64,000 nt of DNA from Reichenbachiella ulvae. GTDB lineage: Bacteria; Bacteroidota; Bacteroidia; Cytophagales; Cyclobacteriaceae. Shown in pieces: positions 17,774-26,381 of the stretch. Where the stretch lies: the NCBI RefSeq assembly GCF_025833875.1, contig NZ_JAOYOD010000001.1, forward strand, positions 1,860,001 through 1,924,000, given 5' to 3'. Numbering within the stretch: position 1 is the stretch's first letter; each line of letters opens with the position of its first letter. The notes beneath the pieces were generated by a model that saw only the letters and a program-made list of their open reading frames with translations, was not told the DNA's origin and did not search any database. The translations under genes and the position numbers were made by a program.

Positions 17774-19128
17774 GATTGGCTCAAAGGAAAAGCCACTTTA
17801 AATATCGCTCCGGTTTGGTCTGATGGCTGATACCAAACTTTACCTTTCATCATCTCTACATATCTTTTCACTAGAGATAACCCGATACCCGCCGAACTTT
17901 CACCACCGGTGGGTCGCGCACTAAGCTTACTGAATTTTTTAAACAACTGATCTTCCTCCTCCTTCTTCACCCCAGGACCTTCGTCCTTGATCGTAATGAC
18001 GAGGTTGTTTTGATCATTGGACAGGGTAGCCTCTACACTTTTACCCTCCTCAGAAAATTTGATTGCATTAGAGATCAGGTTTTCAAATATCAAAGAAACA
18101 TAAATCTCATCCGCGTCAATTACGGCTTTCTGGGCGAGATTAGAAAAACGAATTTCTATATTCTTCTTATTGGCTCGCTGCTGCATCAATTCCACAAGAT
18201 TGGAAAGCATGCCAACCGTATCAATGGACTGCAGTTGGATCTGAAGATCTTCTTGACCCGCAGCATCCATCTCTAATACGCGATGGACCAAATTCTCAGC
18301 ATTATTGGTCGATTGCTGTATCATTTTCACAAACATCTTTTGCTGTTCACTGCCTTCCTCATCATTTAGAAAAGTGGTCAAACTCGAAATATTCGACAAG
18401 GGGTTCTTCAGATCGTGAGCTAGGATTCGGATGATATTTTCCTTCTCGTCTATTAGCTTTTGAAGCTTGGTAGATTGCTCTGAGATGGTCTTTTTCTGTG
18501 TTTCCAGCACTTCGTTTTTCTTTTGAAGGACTCTTAGTGCCTGAGCCTGAATATCCTCAAATACAAAGGCAATGAACAGAATCATCAAAAGCAATCCAGG
18601 AAAAATTGACACATACCACTCCGTGCGCATCGCGATATTGTACTGTATAGGTAATTCGACTCCCTGAATAGCCAGCATCCCCATCCATACCATCACTCCC
18701 AACGAAATAAATCCCCAAAACGCACCCGAGACTTTATTGACAACCAAAAGGGCCAAGATTGGCACGGATATAATCCAGGCATAGATAGCAGACCATACGC
18801 CTCCAGAATAATAGGTAAGCAAATAAACGGCAACAGCGCCGACTGCAACATATATATTACCGGTAAATGGCAGAGGTAGCCGTGTTTTAACCAAAAGCGG
18901 TAAAAGAAGGAATCCTACTACATTGAACATCATCAGATAGATCCCAAGAGGGTATTCGAATATGATGCTCATCCATATGTAGCTGGTAGAAAACAAACTA
19001 GTAAGCCAACACGCCCTGATCAATAGACGCGCTCGTCTTAACTTACTGGAGTTTTCGAAATGTACGGGGTGGATGAAGTAATCAATTGCACTTGCTAACT
19101 TCATTATCTTAATCTTTTCTCGCCTCAA
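17770..19128 (-). CDS. Membrane sensor histidine kinase
   Basis: This is a 452-residue protein; an ATG at 19104 (MKLASAIDYF) is an alternative start. Residues ~35-200 hold about six membrane helices with short loops and no recognisable extracellular sensor. A coiled coil precedes the HisKA helix, with His238 in RILAHDLKNPLSN, and the HATPase has NLISNAIKF, DEGPGV and SSAGIGLSLVKRY. It is an orthodox kinase lacking its own receiver. It overlaps the convergent kinase at 14369 by four bases. The signal could be sensed within the membrane; no partner regulator is encoded nearby. Confidence 0.9.
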   Translation of the reverse strand: MRREKIKIMKLASAIDYFIHPVHFENSSKLRRARLLIRACWLTSLFSTSYIWMSIIFEYPLGIYLMMFNVVGFLLLPLLVKTRLPLPFTGNIYVAVGAVAVYLLTYYSGGVWSAIYAWIISVPILALLVVNKVSGAFWGFISLGVMVWMGMLAIQGVELPIQYNIAMRTEWYVSIFPGLLLMILFIAFVFEDIQAQALRVLQKKNEVLETQKKTISEQSTKLQKLIDEKENIIRILAHDLKNPLSNISSLTTFLNDEEGSEQQKMFVKMIQQSTNNAENLVHRVLEMDAAGQEDLQIQLQSIDTVGMLSNLVELMQQRANKKNIEIRFSNLAQKAVIDADEIYVSLIFENLISNAIKFSEEGKSVEATLSNDQNNLVITIKDEGPGVKKEEEDQLFKKFSKLSARPTGGESSAGIGLSLVKRYVEMMKGKVWYQPSDQTGAIFKVAFPLSQS

Positions 19129-19202
19129 ATATATTCATGAATTCAACAATTAGCTGTATCAAAACAGGCTTTGTTGAACTATACAGGCTAAATAGGCTGA
19201 GG

Positions 19203-19880
19203 CTAATGTACCAAATTAAATGCAATTAATGCGCTAACATAGATCCAAATTCCTAATAAGAACCCAATAATCAAGGAGCGATTGGCTGTCAGACGGCTGG
19301 CATAATAGACAGCAGCAGGCAGTGCCAATGAGATCAAAGCTTCACAGATGATCACATACAATGGGGCGTTAAATACCATGCGTGTATTGGCATGATACCA
19401 CCACCATCCTGCGTCTTTGGCGAGGTGCTCATAGAGGGGAATATACATCCCTCCGGCAATACCCAAAACGATGGATGCCAGGATCAAATGAAGTTTACGA
19501 GTCAACAATACACCTATGAACCCCAACTGCAAAATCACATTGGACCAGGCCAGTGGCATGTAGGCTGGTGAGCTCCATATCATCAATTCCTTGCTCGGAT
19601 ACACAAGACTGTCGATTCCATGCACCAGATAATCATCTGTAGCCAGCTCCAATATCCCTGCCACAGTACCAATCAAAAGCAGGCGTAGGATCAGGGCATC
19701 TTTTTGAATCAAAACATAAAGCCAGTAGGAGGCATACAACAAATAGGTAATGATACTTGCTGAAACAGGTCCCCATACCAAAATCGAGCTCAACCAGGAC
19801 CATCCTACCAATATGCCTGAACTGGCTAGTACAAAAACAACACTCTTTTTAGCTGGATTGTAAATATTCGCTCCTTCCAT
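19203..19880 (-). CDS. Polytopic inner-membrane protein, unknown function
   Basis: About 225 residues, with six or seven membrane helices filling almost all of the protein. The ATG at 19880 is preferred: it sits 2 nt after the stop of the upstream oxygenase gene, whereas the ATG at 19904 would overlap that gene. A polar motif, WWWYHANTRMVFNAPLYV, lies between two late helices, and an acidic ELATDDYLVHG segment in an earlier loop; such Trp/His/Asp clusters occur in membrane enzymes acting on lipids or carotenoids, but I do not recognise the family. The tight coupling to the MpaB-like oxygenase suggests a common pathway. Confidence 0.7.
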   Translation of the reverse strand: MEGANIYNPAKKSVVFVLASSGILVGWSWLSSILVWGPVSASIITYLLYASYWLYVLIQKDALILRLLLIGTVAGILELATDDYLVHGIDSLVYPSKELMIWSSPAYMPLAWSNVILQLGFIGVLLTRKLHLILASIVLGIAGGMYIPLYEHLAKDAGWWWYHANTRMVFNAPLYVIICEALISLALPAAVYYASRLTANRSLIIGFLLGIWIYVSALIAFNLVH

Positions 19881-19882
19881 GT

Positions 19883-21094
19883 TTATGATTCTTCCAGTTT
19901 CCAATTTTTCTTCAAGGATGGAGGAATAAAAAAGTGGACTTTCTTACCTCCGTTATAATAACGAATGATGCCTTCAAGCAGCAGTCTATTGAAGGGTGTA
20001 GATATTTTCCGTACCATCTCCCAATGGGCGATCTCACCAATATGTCCTACCAGGTATTGCGTTAGCTTTAGCACCAGTCTATCCTTCATATTGCCTTGAT
20101 TCTGTATGCCGATGCATTCACTCAGCGGCTTACCCGAAGCGGCGGCATATTCAGTCAAAAAGTAATCCATCATGTAGGCCGGCACATCATCGAATGTAGC
20201 GATTGGCATCATGCTGTTGATGAACTGGATGCACGAAGCGGTCAAAGCCCGGCCAGCCTCGGAAGGGGCCGCCTGATGAGCCAATATCTTTACCGCCAAC
20301 TCATGTCCTTGCTCATAACTATCCGGCAGTAGCCTCTCATCTATTCCCATCAGGTAGCCCACTACCTTCCAGCAATGCATATAAGCAGTTTGTTCCTCTA
20401 CACTGAGTTCCACATTCAGGTGCTTCAAGCCTGATAGAATCACCGGAGCGAAAGACATCAAGGTACCCGCCAGGTCTTCCTGATTGATGGGTTGTCCCAG
20501 TCGATCGACCTCCCACTGTCTATTGTTTTTAGGATGATGAAGAAAATAACGAATCGAAGCATGAATCAGCCTTACCTTCTGTATCGTAACCAGGCCTTTG
20601 CCTTCAGGATCCAGACCTCCGGGAGACATCACATTCACGACCATCTGGGCGGTCTCCATGAGTCTCCGGGCAAGTGGGTCCACATCTTTGTTGTGAGAGA
20701 GCAGTCGCCCTGTGGCATACAACACCTCTGCACCATGAGCACAGGTATAACACATCGGAAGAGAAGCTACATTGAGCAGCATGAATATCTCAGGCCCGAA
20801 CTTCGCAAAGACCTCCTCCCCGATTTTCAGTTGGTCGGCATCCGCCCACTCAGGGAGATGAGCCGTCTTCTCAAAATATCCGATTAGGGTTTTAGCAAGG
20901 TCAGGTTCTAATTCGCTGAACACCGATGGATCAACACTATCATTTTGCACCAACAAGGCGAAGATTTGATTGATCTGGGCTTCATATCCTGAGCTGATGA
21001 TCTCGGCAACTGTATCATCGGCCAGAGTGTCCGTCATCAGTCTAAATTCGTCTAGTAGTTTCTCATCGATAAGAGCAATATCGAAGGCTTTCAT
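19883..21094 (-). CDS. MpaB / latex-clearing-protein-like oxygenase (DUF2236)
   Basis: This 403-residue all-helical protein has the signature segments of the DUF2236 family: KVRLIHASIRYFL, LGQPINQEDLAGTLMSF and YMHCWKVVGYLMGID, all in the order seen in bacterial rubber oxygenases and fungal MpaB. In characterised members these helices bind a b-type haem that cleaves isoprenoid double bonds or acts on long-chain hydrophobic substrates. No signal peptide is visible, so it is probably cytoplasmic or membrane-associated, unlike secreted Lcp. The membrane protein at 19203 follows immediately. Family assignment is good; the substrate, possibly an isoprenoid or carotenoid, is inference. Confidence 0.8.
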   Translation of the reverse strand: MKAFDIALIDEKLLDEFRLMTDTLADDTVAEIISSGYEAQINQIFALLVQNDSVDPSVFSELEPDLAKTLIGYFEKTAHLPEWADADQLKIGEEVFAKFGPEIFMLLNVASLPMCYTCAHGAEVLYATGRLLSHNKDVDPLARRLMETAQMVVNVMSPGGLDPEGKGLVTIQKVRLIHASIRYFLHHPKNNRQWEVDRLGQPINQEDLAGTLMSFAPVILSGLKHLNVELSVEEQTAYMHCWKVVGYLMGIDERLLPDSYEQGHELAVKILAHQAAPSEAGRALTASCIQFINSMMPIATFDDVPAYMMDYFLTEYAAASGKPLSECIGIQNQGNMKDRLVLKLTQYLVGHIGEIAHWEMVRKISTPFNRLLLEGIIRYYNGGKKVHFFIPPSLKKNWKLEES

Positions 21095-21266
21095 TCACAT
21101 TTGGTTTGGATTCAAAGGGTGAATATAACAGCAAGGTTCTATAGATCGCAAGCTTGAATCGAAAAAGATGGCTGACTCACCTCGTGATTTAAAAAATCAC
21201 AGCTCTGCTCATCCGAAAGGTAGGGTTTCCCTCAAAGCAGCCGTTTTACCCTCAAATAGCCATTAA

Positions 21267-21752
21267 ATGAAAAAGTATTTCTTCTTACTCTTATCGATAA
21301 CTCTTTGCTTTTCAAAAGGATATAGTCATGATCTAAAGTTGGGCTTCTTTCAATGCTATCAAATCAATGACAATCTGTATCTACAGGTCAAACTGGACAG
21401 AGAGGAAATACTGGAGGCAGTCATGAAAAACGGCACTACTACTACCAGTGGAAAAGAAGATTTCAAAATGGCCATTTTCGATTATGTCAAAAACCGTTTG
21501 GCTCTTTCATTCAACGATCAATCCAGTCAGATTCAATTCTTTCTGATCGAATATGATGAGGACCACATTCACCTCAGGGGACATATCAAAGGTTTCGATC
21601 CCAATCAATCCATCAAAAACATAGCCATCACCAATACATGCCTGATCGAAGAAGTAGATGGACAGGAAAACATCGTCCAATTCGATCTCAACAATAAAAA
21701 AAGATCTTTTCGGCTCAACAAACAGCACATACAAACAGAATTTAATTACTGA
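21267..21752 (+). CDS. Small secreted protein, DUF6702-like
   Basis: This 161-residue protein has a signal peptide (YFFLLLSITLCFSKGYSHD). The mature part has the look of the DUF6702 group of Bacteroidota periplasmic proteins: an N-terminal strand after the signal His, a central LEVNFND-like strand (LALSFNDQSSQIQFFL), and a C-terminal ENIVQFDLNNKKRSFRLNK strand. This similarity is from memory and only moderate. The next gene, a YHYH lipoprotein, starts 11 nt downstream, so the two are probably one operon. Two direct repeats, CCCTCAAAGCAGCC (21229) and CCCTCAAATAGCC (21249), lie 20 bp apart just upstream and could bind a regulator. Function unknown. Confidence 0.6.
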   Translation: MKKYFFLLLSITLCFSKGYSHDLKLGFFQCYQINDNLYLQVKLDREEILEAVMKNGTTTTSGKEDFKMAIFDYVKNRLALSFNDQSSQIQFFLIEYDEDHIHLRGHIKGFDPNQSIKNIAITNTCLIEEVDGQENIVQFDLNNKKRSFRLNKQHIQTEFNY

Positions 21753-21763
21753 AATCACGAACT

Positions 21764-23857
21764 ATGAGAAAGACAACACATCTCAAAGGCCTATTCTTAG
21801 GGCTCATGCTCAGCCTTACCATGGCCTGCGAAGAAGAGGAACCAGAAATACCGAACAACCCTCCAACGGTAGCCAATGCCATCATAGACCTGAACTTACA
21901 GGCAGGATTTGGAGAAAAGGAAATCACCATCGGTAGTGTTTTTACTGATGAAGATGGAGATGAACTAAGCTATACTGTCAGCAGCAGTAATCCAGAAGTC
22001 GTCGTAGCTCAGGTCGGGAGCGATCGCCTGGTGATCTCGGAGGTCGCTACTGGCCAAAGTACCATTACTCTCACCGCTGATGATGGCAATCAGGGATTGG
22101 CTTCCGATAGCTTTCTGGTAACAGTGGCTGAAGTAGAGGTCAACAACGCACCAATGGTCAAAACTGCACTGGAAGATCTGGAATTGGAAGTTGGCTTCCA
22201 GACCCATACCCTTTCTCTCAGTGAGGTATTCGAAGATGTCGATGGAGATGAATTGACTCTAGCTGTCAGTTCGAGCAATGAACAAGTAGCCACCGCTAGC
22301 CTGGATGGAACAGACCTGAACCTATTCGAACAAGGTGAAGGCAGTACAACCATAGAGATCATAGCCAAAGACCCAAAAGGGGAATCGGCTAGTGACAGCT
22401 TTGTACTCACGCTGGTTGATAGCAGTCCTGTGGTAGCCAATGCGCCTGAAGACTTAAGCTTAACAGAAGGATTCCAGATGCAGCAGGTAGACTTAACCGA
22501 TGTGTTCAGCGACCCTACTGGTGAAGGGCTTAGCTACGAGCTCAGCAGCAGTGACGAACAAGTGGCTACTGTTAGCATTCTGGAAGGCGCCTGGTTTATC
22601 ATCGAACAAGGCACGGGAACAACCGATATCTCGGTAGTGGCTTACAACAACCAACAAAAATCGGCGAGCACCAGCTTCACCCTTACCATCGAAACTCAGC
22701 AATATACAGTAGAAGAAATCACGCTCAATTTTGGCAACACCTCTGGCAACAGCCTTTATATCACCTATTGGAATGTGCCTCAAGACATAGATGGGCTGGC
22801 CATTGTCATCAGTGATCAACAGTCCTTTACTGCCTTGACAGATGGAGAGGAGCCGTCCTCGAGTATTACCTATCTGGGAGACGGACAACAAGTCGTCTAT
22901 CTTGGCAATCAGTCCGCAGAATTCGAAATCCTACTTTTACAGGCACAAACCACTTACTACTTTCAGGTCTACACCTATACCGGAGACTATGTATGGAGTG
23001 ATGCTGCACATACCGTGCAAAACAACACTACGGAAAGCTGCGGCACGACCAGTACTTCTATCAGTGAGGTTTGCTTCGATTATTCCACTCCTGACGTGCG
23101 CACGATCAGCTCTAACCAATATCCGAGTCATGCAGTGGGCAACTTCCCCAATGCGGACCCTACGGCCATAGAAGTTACCCGAAGTTTTGACATGAACCCA
23201 GCCCAGGCCAATGCTGTGACCTATGTCTATGACGAGACGGGTCCTCCTACTCCTAGTAATCAGAACTTCTATCAGTTCGGGATGGCCATCAATGGCGTAG
23301 AGTTTCACCCCATGGGATTAAAACCCTGGACCAACCCTAATACACAAGAAGAAAACTGGGAATGGCAGGCGCAAGTCTCGGAAGAAGGACAGACTCATTT
23401 GGATGCCTATGGTGCCCATGTGACCTCTCAGGGCAACTACCATTATCACGGAGATATTGTAGGGTTGGCAAACACCGAAGACGGCAGCAAGCACTCTCAG
23501 CTCTACGGTTTCGCAGGAGATGGCTTCCCGATCTACTACAAATACGGGTATGTAAGCGCCGATGACCCAAGTAGCGGCATCAAAGAACTGACCTCCAGCT
23601 ACCAATTGAAGTCAGGGACGCGTACCGGTACGGGCACAGCAGGTGCTGACTATCCAGACGGCTCCTATGACGGTACCTACATTCAGGATTTCGAATATGT
23701 ACAGGGGCTGGGCGATCTGGACGAGTGCAATGGCCGCACAGGCGTGACACCAGAGTTTCCTAACGGCACTTACTACTACGTGATCACTACAGATTTCCCC
23801 GTCACCCCTAACTGCTTTGTGGGTACTCCGGATGCAGATTGGATCATAGGGAAGTAA
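21764..23857 (+). CDS. YHYH-domain lipoprotein with cadherin-like (Ig) repeats
   Basis: This 697-residue lipoprotein has the lipobox LSLTMAC at residue ~22. Residues 30-320 carry three ~95-residue repeats of cadherin/Ig type (LQAGFGEKEITIGSVFTDEDG, LEVGFQTHTLSLSEVFEDVDG, LTEGFQMQQVDLTDVFSD), each with an acidic Ca-binding-like segment. A linker domain follows, and residues ~440-697 form a YHYH domain with GNYHYHGD and FAGDGFPIYYKYGY plus several Cys. YHYH proteins are secreted or surface proteins of unknown catalytic status. It is co-transcribed with the small protein at 21267 and closed by a strong terminator 24 nt later. Adhesion or ligand binding is inferred. Confidence 0.85.
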   Translation: MRKTTHLKGLFLGLMLSLTMACEEEEPEIPNNPPTVANAIIDLNLQAGFGEKEITIGSVFTDEDGDELSYTVSSSNPEVVVAQVGSDRLVISEVATGQSTITLTADDGNQGLASDSFLVTVAEVEVNNAPMVKTALEDLELEVGFQTHTLSLSEVFEDVDGDELTLAVSSSNEQVATASLDGTDLNLFEQGEGSTTIEIIAKDPKGESASDSFVLTLVDSSPVVANAPEDLSLTEGFQMQQVDLTDVFSDPTGEGLSYELSSSDEQVATVSILEGAWFIIEQGTGTTDISVVAYNNQQKSASTSFTLTIETQQYTVEEITLNFGNTSGNSLYITYWNVPQDIDGLAIVISDQQSFTALTDGEEPSSSITYLGDGQQVVYLGNQSAEFEILLLQAQTTYYFQVYTYTGDYVWSDAAHTVQNNTTESCGTTSTSISEVCFDYSTPDVRTISSNQYPSHAVGNFPNADPTAIEVTRSFDMNPAQANAVTYVYDETGPPTPSNQNFYQFGMAINGVEFHPMGLKPWTNPNTQEENWEWQAQVSEEGQTHLDAYGAHVTSQGNYHYHGDIVGLANTEDGSKHSQLYGFAGDGFPIYYKYGYVSADDPSSGIKELTSSYQLKSGTRTGTGTAGADYPDGSYDGTYIQDFEYVQGLGDLDECNGRTGVTPEFPNGTYYYVITTDFPVTPNCFVGTPDADWIIGK

Positions 23858-23881
23858 AAACCTAAAAAGCCATAAATAACC

Positions 23882-23913
23882 AAACCCCATCTATCAAATG
23901 GTAGATGGGGTTT
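23882..23913 (+). terminator. Rho-independent terminator after the YHYH gene
   Basis: AAACCCCATCTA pairs perfectly with TAGATGGGGTTT (23902-23913), extended by C-G and T-G pairs around an AAAT loop, and is followed by TATTTTAT. It ends the 21267-23857 operon. Confidence 0.88.
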
Positions 23914-24012
23914 ATTTTATCGGTCAAAGAACTGCTAAGACCAACGGGGTCTGAGACCCTACAATTAAATTGGGTTTCAAGTCGTCTTGTGGAAGACTTG
24001 GAATAGGGAACC

Positions 24013-24285
24013 CATTTTTTAGCTGACGATGGTAATTTTTTGTCGAAGGGTACTCATTTTCTGATGGAGAGCACACATTTTCCACCCAATGGTGGTCATT
24101 TTTTACTCTGAGACGGTCATTTTTTGGCCGACGATAGGCATTTTCCATCGGACCATGTTCATTTTCCAGCTGACGATATACATTTTCCGCTCGAAGAGGG
24201 TCATTTTTTAGCTGATGACAGGCATTTTCCGAGTAGGAGAACTCATTTTTTGAATTAGGAGAGTCATTTTTCACCATCCCCGAAA
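24013..24285. repeat. Tandem array of 13 units with exact 21-bp period
   Basis: Each unit starts with the core CATTTTYY (CATTTTTT or CATTTTCC in most) followed by 13 variable bases; starts are at 24013, 24034, 24055, 24076, 24097, 24118, 24139, 24160, 24181, 24202, 24223, 24244 and 24265, with no indels. Some spacers resemble each other (AGCTGACGAT in units 1 and 8, AGCTGATGAC in unit 10). On the minus strand an open frame (24382 to 23924, 152 codons) reads the array as heptapeptides of form xxxx-(K/E)-N-(D/E/A/V), but core codons never vary synonymously (always AAT for Asn, AAA or GAA before it), which points to DNA-level constraint. The flanks, 24286-24618, show no other gene. Confidence 0.85.
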
Positions 24286-24618
24286 AGTCAACCACCCAAG
24301 ACTCAAGTCGTATCAAAGTGCTTTTCCCTCCTTTTCTTCGGCTCTCTTCATGGACAGGAAGGCACCTGAACCAATTATCCATTCAAAAGAAACCGTGTGT
24401 AAAATTCCACATTTGTGAAAAGACATGCACAGTTCTTTAGTGAAAGACATTTTCATCAAAACCTGCCCTATTCAAATCACGATTTCTCCAAAAAACCATT
24501 TTTAACCTCATTGAGGGCGATATGAGTCCCAAATAAAGACGTGATTACCAGAACTTTGGCATGACCTTTTGCCTTCTATCTACCAGAAACAATTTATGTT
24601 AAACTAAAATTTGATAGT

Positions 24619-25308
24619 ATGCATTTTATAAAAAATATAACTAAACCTAAATCATTAGTAGATAAACTGTTCATCACATGTTTATGCCTGGTCGCACCCT
24701 TGTGGGTCCATGCACAGGACGCCTCGTATGATGATATAGAGAAAACGCAAGACGAGATTGAGTCCATATATGTGAACATCTACAGAATCATGGATGAGTA
24801 TCCTGAGGCAACTTTTAACCTTGACTATCCCAATAAGGTTCAAATATATGGGGTGACAGACATGACAGATAAGAAGCAATTGAAGACTTACCTCCTTAAT
24901 CTAGAAACCTTAAAAAGCGACATCCTCAATCTAAGTAACAGAACAGGAGTATATTATGTATCAGAAACCGATCCCAAACCAGAGATGGGATACAAAGACT
25001 TCTATTCTCAGCTATACAGCGAACTTGGCTACCCAGAGAAAGCCAAAGATCGCGGTGTAGAAGGTACTATTTTCGTAAAGTTTGTCGTAGATAGTGATGG
25101 AGAAATATCTAACGCCATAGTGGCCGAAGATATCGAGGATGCAGATGAATATGTCATCAATGCCTTAAGTAAAGAAGCGAAAGACGCCATCTTGTCGACT
25201 TCTGGAGACTGGAAACCAGCTACAGTAGGTGGATTGTCAGTGGCCTCATGGGTCGTAGTGCCCGTGCAGTTCAAGTTAAAAAGCCCATATTTCCAACCCA
25301 TTTACTAA
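24619..25308 (+). CDS. TonB C-terminal domain periplasmic protein
   Basis: This 229-residue protein has a long signal-anchor-like N-terminus (LFITCLCLVAPLWVHAQ). Residues ~130-229 match the TonB C-terminal fold: GYPEKAKDRGVEGTIFVKFVVDSDGEISNA, then DAILSTSGDWKPATVGG and a final strand WVVVPVQFKLK. The middle (60-125) has no recognised domain. It lacks the proline-rich linker of a classical energy-transducing TonB. In Bacteroidota such stand-alone TonB-C proteins are numerous and mostly uncharacterised. It is monocistronic with a strong terminator. Confidence 0.8.
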   Translation: MHFIKNITKPKSLVDKLFITCLCLVAPLWVHAQDASYDDIEKTQDEIESIYVNIYRIMDEYPEATFNLDYPNKVQIYGVTDMTDKKQLKTYLLNLETLKSDILNLSNRTGVYYVSETDPKPEMGYKDFYSQLYSELGYPEKAKDRGVEGTIFVKFVVDSDGEISNAIVAEDIEDADEYVINALSKEAKDAILSTSGDWKPATVGGLSVASWVVVPVQFKLKSPYFQPIY

Positions 25309-25345
25309 TTGAATAACAAGACTTATAAATCTGAATATTTATAAG

Positions 25346-25377
25346 AATAGCCCCAAATAGATGTATTTGGGGCTATT
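25346..25377 (+). terminator. Rho-independent terminator after the TonB-C gene
   Basis: AATAGCCCCAAATA pairs over 14 bp with TATTTGGGGCTATT across a GATG loop, followed by TTA-rich sequence. Its symmetry means it could also act on leftward transcripts. Confidence 0.88.
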
Positions 25378-25501
25378 TTATGTCTCATTGACAAATGCTT
25401 AACCATTTTTCATCGACTGTTTGGTAATGGGAGGCCTGTCGCACAATAGTTTGTTTTTTCCGATTTTCATCCAATTGAAGGGGATACCTTGATCCCCACG
25501 T

Positions 25502-26209
25502 TTAAAACCTCACCACATATTCCAGTCCTAGTCCTACTCCGGTCGTTTCTGGCAGGTATTCGTTGATGCGGAACTCGGCGACTGCATAGAAGTTTTTCAA
25601 CATCGCCACTCCAAGCTGATGCTCGGTCACCCAGAGAAAAGGATCATCTGGATCATGATTCAGATTTTGATCGGCAAAGCCTGACAGGTAAACTCGGTTT
25701 TGCCAAAAACTGAAGCGATAGGCATGCTCGATCTGTGCCATCCAGACTTCCTGATCGCCATAGCCGGCTTGCAGTGCATAGACTGTCACGGCATAGTTGA
25801 AATGCAAATTTTTAAGAAACTCCCCTACTCCCCGGGTATCATTGGCACTCCACCGCAGGCCCAATCGATAAGAGTCGTTGGCCGGGCCATTGCGCAGCGC
25901 TGCCTGAAAAGCCAGGTCAAAAGGCAAGTTTTTGTGAAAGCGCCATCGAAGCGTCTGCTCCGAAAAGAAAGTCCCCACATCAGCATCCTGTTCAGTACCC
26001 GTATAATTCACAAAACCAAAATATTGAAAAGGCCCGGTAAAATTGACCAGGGCATTGATGGTCAGTTCGCTATGACCCCTGGTGTCATAGTAGAGGTTGG
26101 GATCAAAAAAACCATGGTTGCTTTCCTTTTCCTGTCCCAAAACAGGTAATGCGTAGCAGAAAGCAATAATTAGGAAGAGTCGTTTGATGGCGTTGGTATT
26201 TGTTAACAA
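25502..26209 (-). CDS. Outer-membrane beta-barrel protein, Tsx/DUF5020-like
   Basis: This 235-residue protein has a signal peptide (LFLIIAFCYALPVLGQ) followed by about twelve amphipathic strands rich in aromatic girdle residues and ending YVVRF, the C-terminal Phe typical of barrel insertion. The strand pattern (YYDTRGHSELTINALVNF, LRWRFHKNLPFDLAFQAALRN, VAEFRINEYLPETTGVGLGLEYV) resembles the small nucleoside-channel-like DUF5020 group. It is monocistronic and upstream of nothing on its strand. Substrate unknown; the family link is from memory. Confidence 0.7.
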   Translation of the reverse strand: MLTNTNAIKRLFLIIAFCYALPVLGQEKESNHGFFDPNLYYDTRGHSELTINALVNFTGPFQYFGFVNYTGTEQDADVGTFFSEQTLRWRFHKNLPFDLAFQAALRNGPANDSYRLGLRWSANDTRGVGEFLKNLHFNYAVTVYALQAGYGDQEVWMAQIEHAYRFSFWQNRVYLSGFADQNLNHDPDDPFLWVTEHQLGVAMLKNFYAVAEFRINEYLPETTGVGLGLEYVVRF

Positions 26210-26381
26210 TTGAATTTAACAGGATTTATCGGGAGTTAATAATTATTGTGAGATTGAGTAATTGGCCAACAAATTTTCACCCACACAAAAAACTGTTGTT
26301 TAATAACCTAAACTCAACGGGCGCAAATCGATGCAGCAGGAATACCTATTAACTAATTCCTTTTAACTATTATCTAAGCCA

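Noticed and set aside
24013..24285. CRISPR array
   Set aside because: The repeated core is 8 bp and spacing 13 bp, far below CRISPR sizes, and no cas gene is present.
23924..24382. 152-codon minus-strand frame through the 21-bp array
   Set aside because: The array period is a multiple of three, so an open frame arises easily; core codons show no synonymous variation and the flanking residues have no family resemblance. Kept as a repeat, not a gene.
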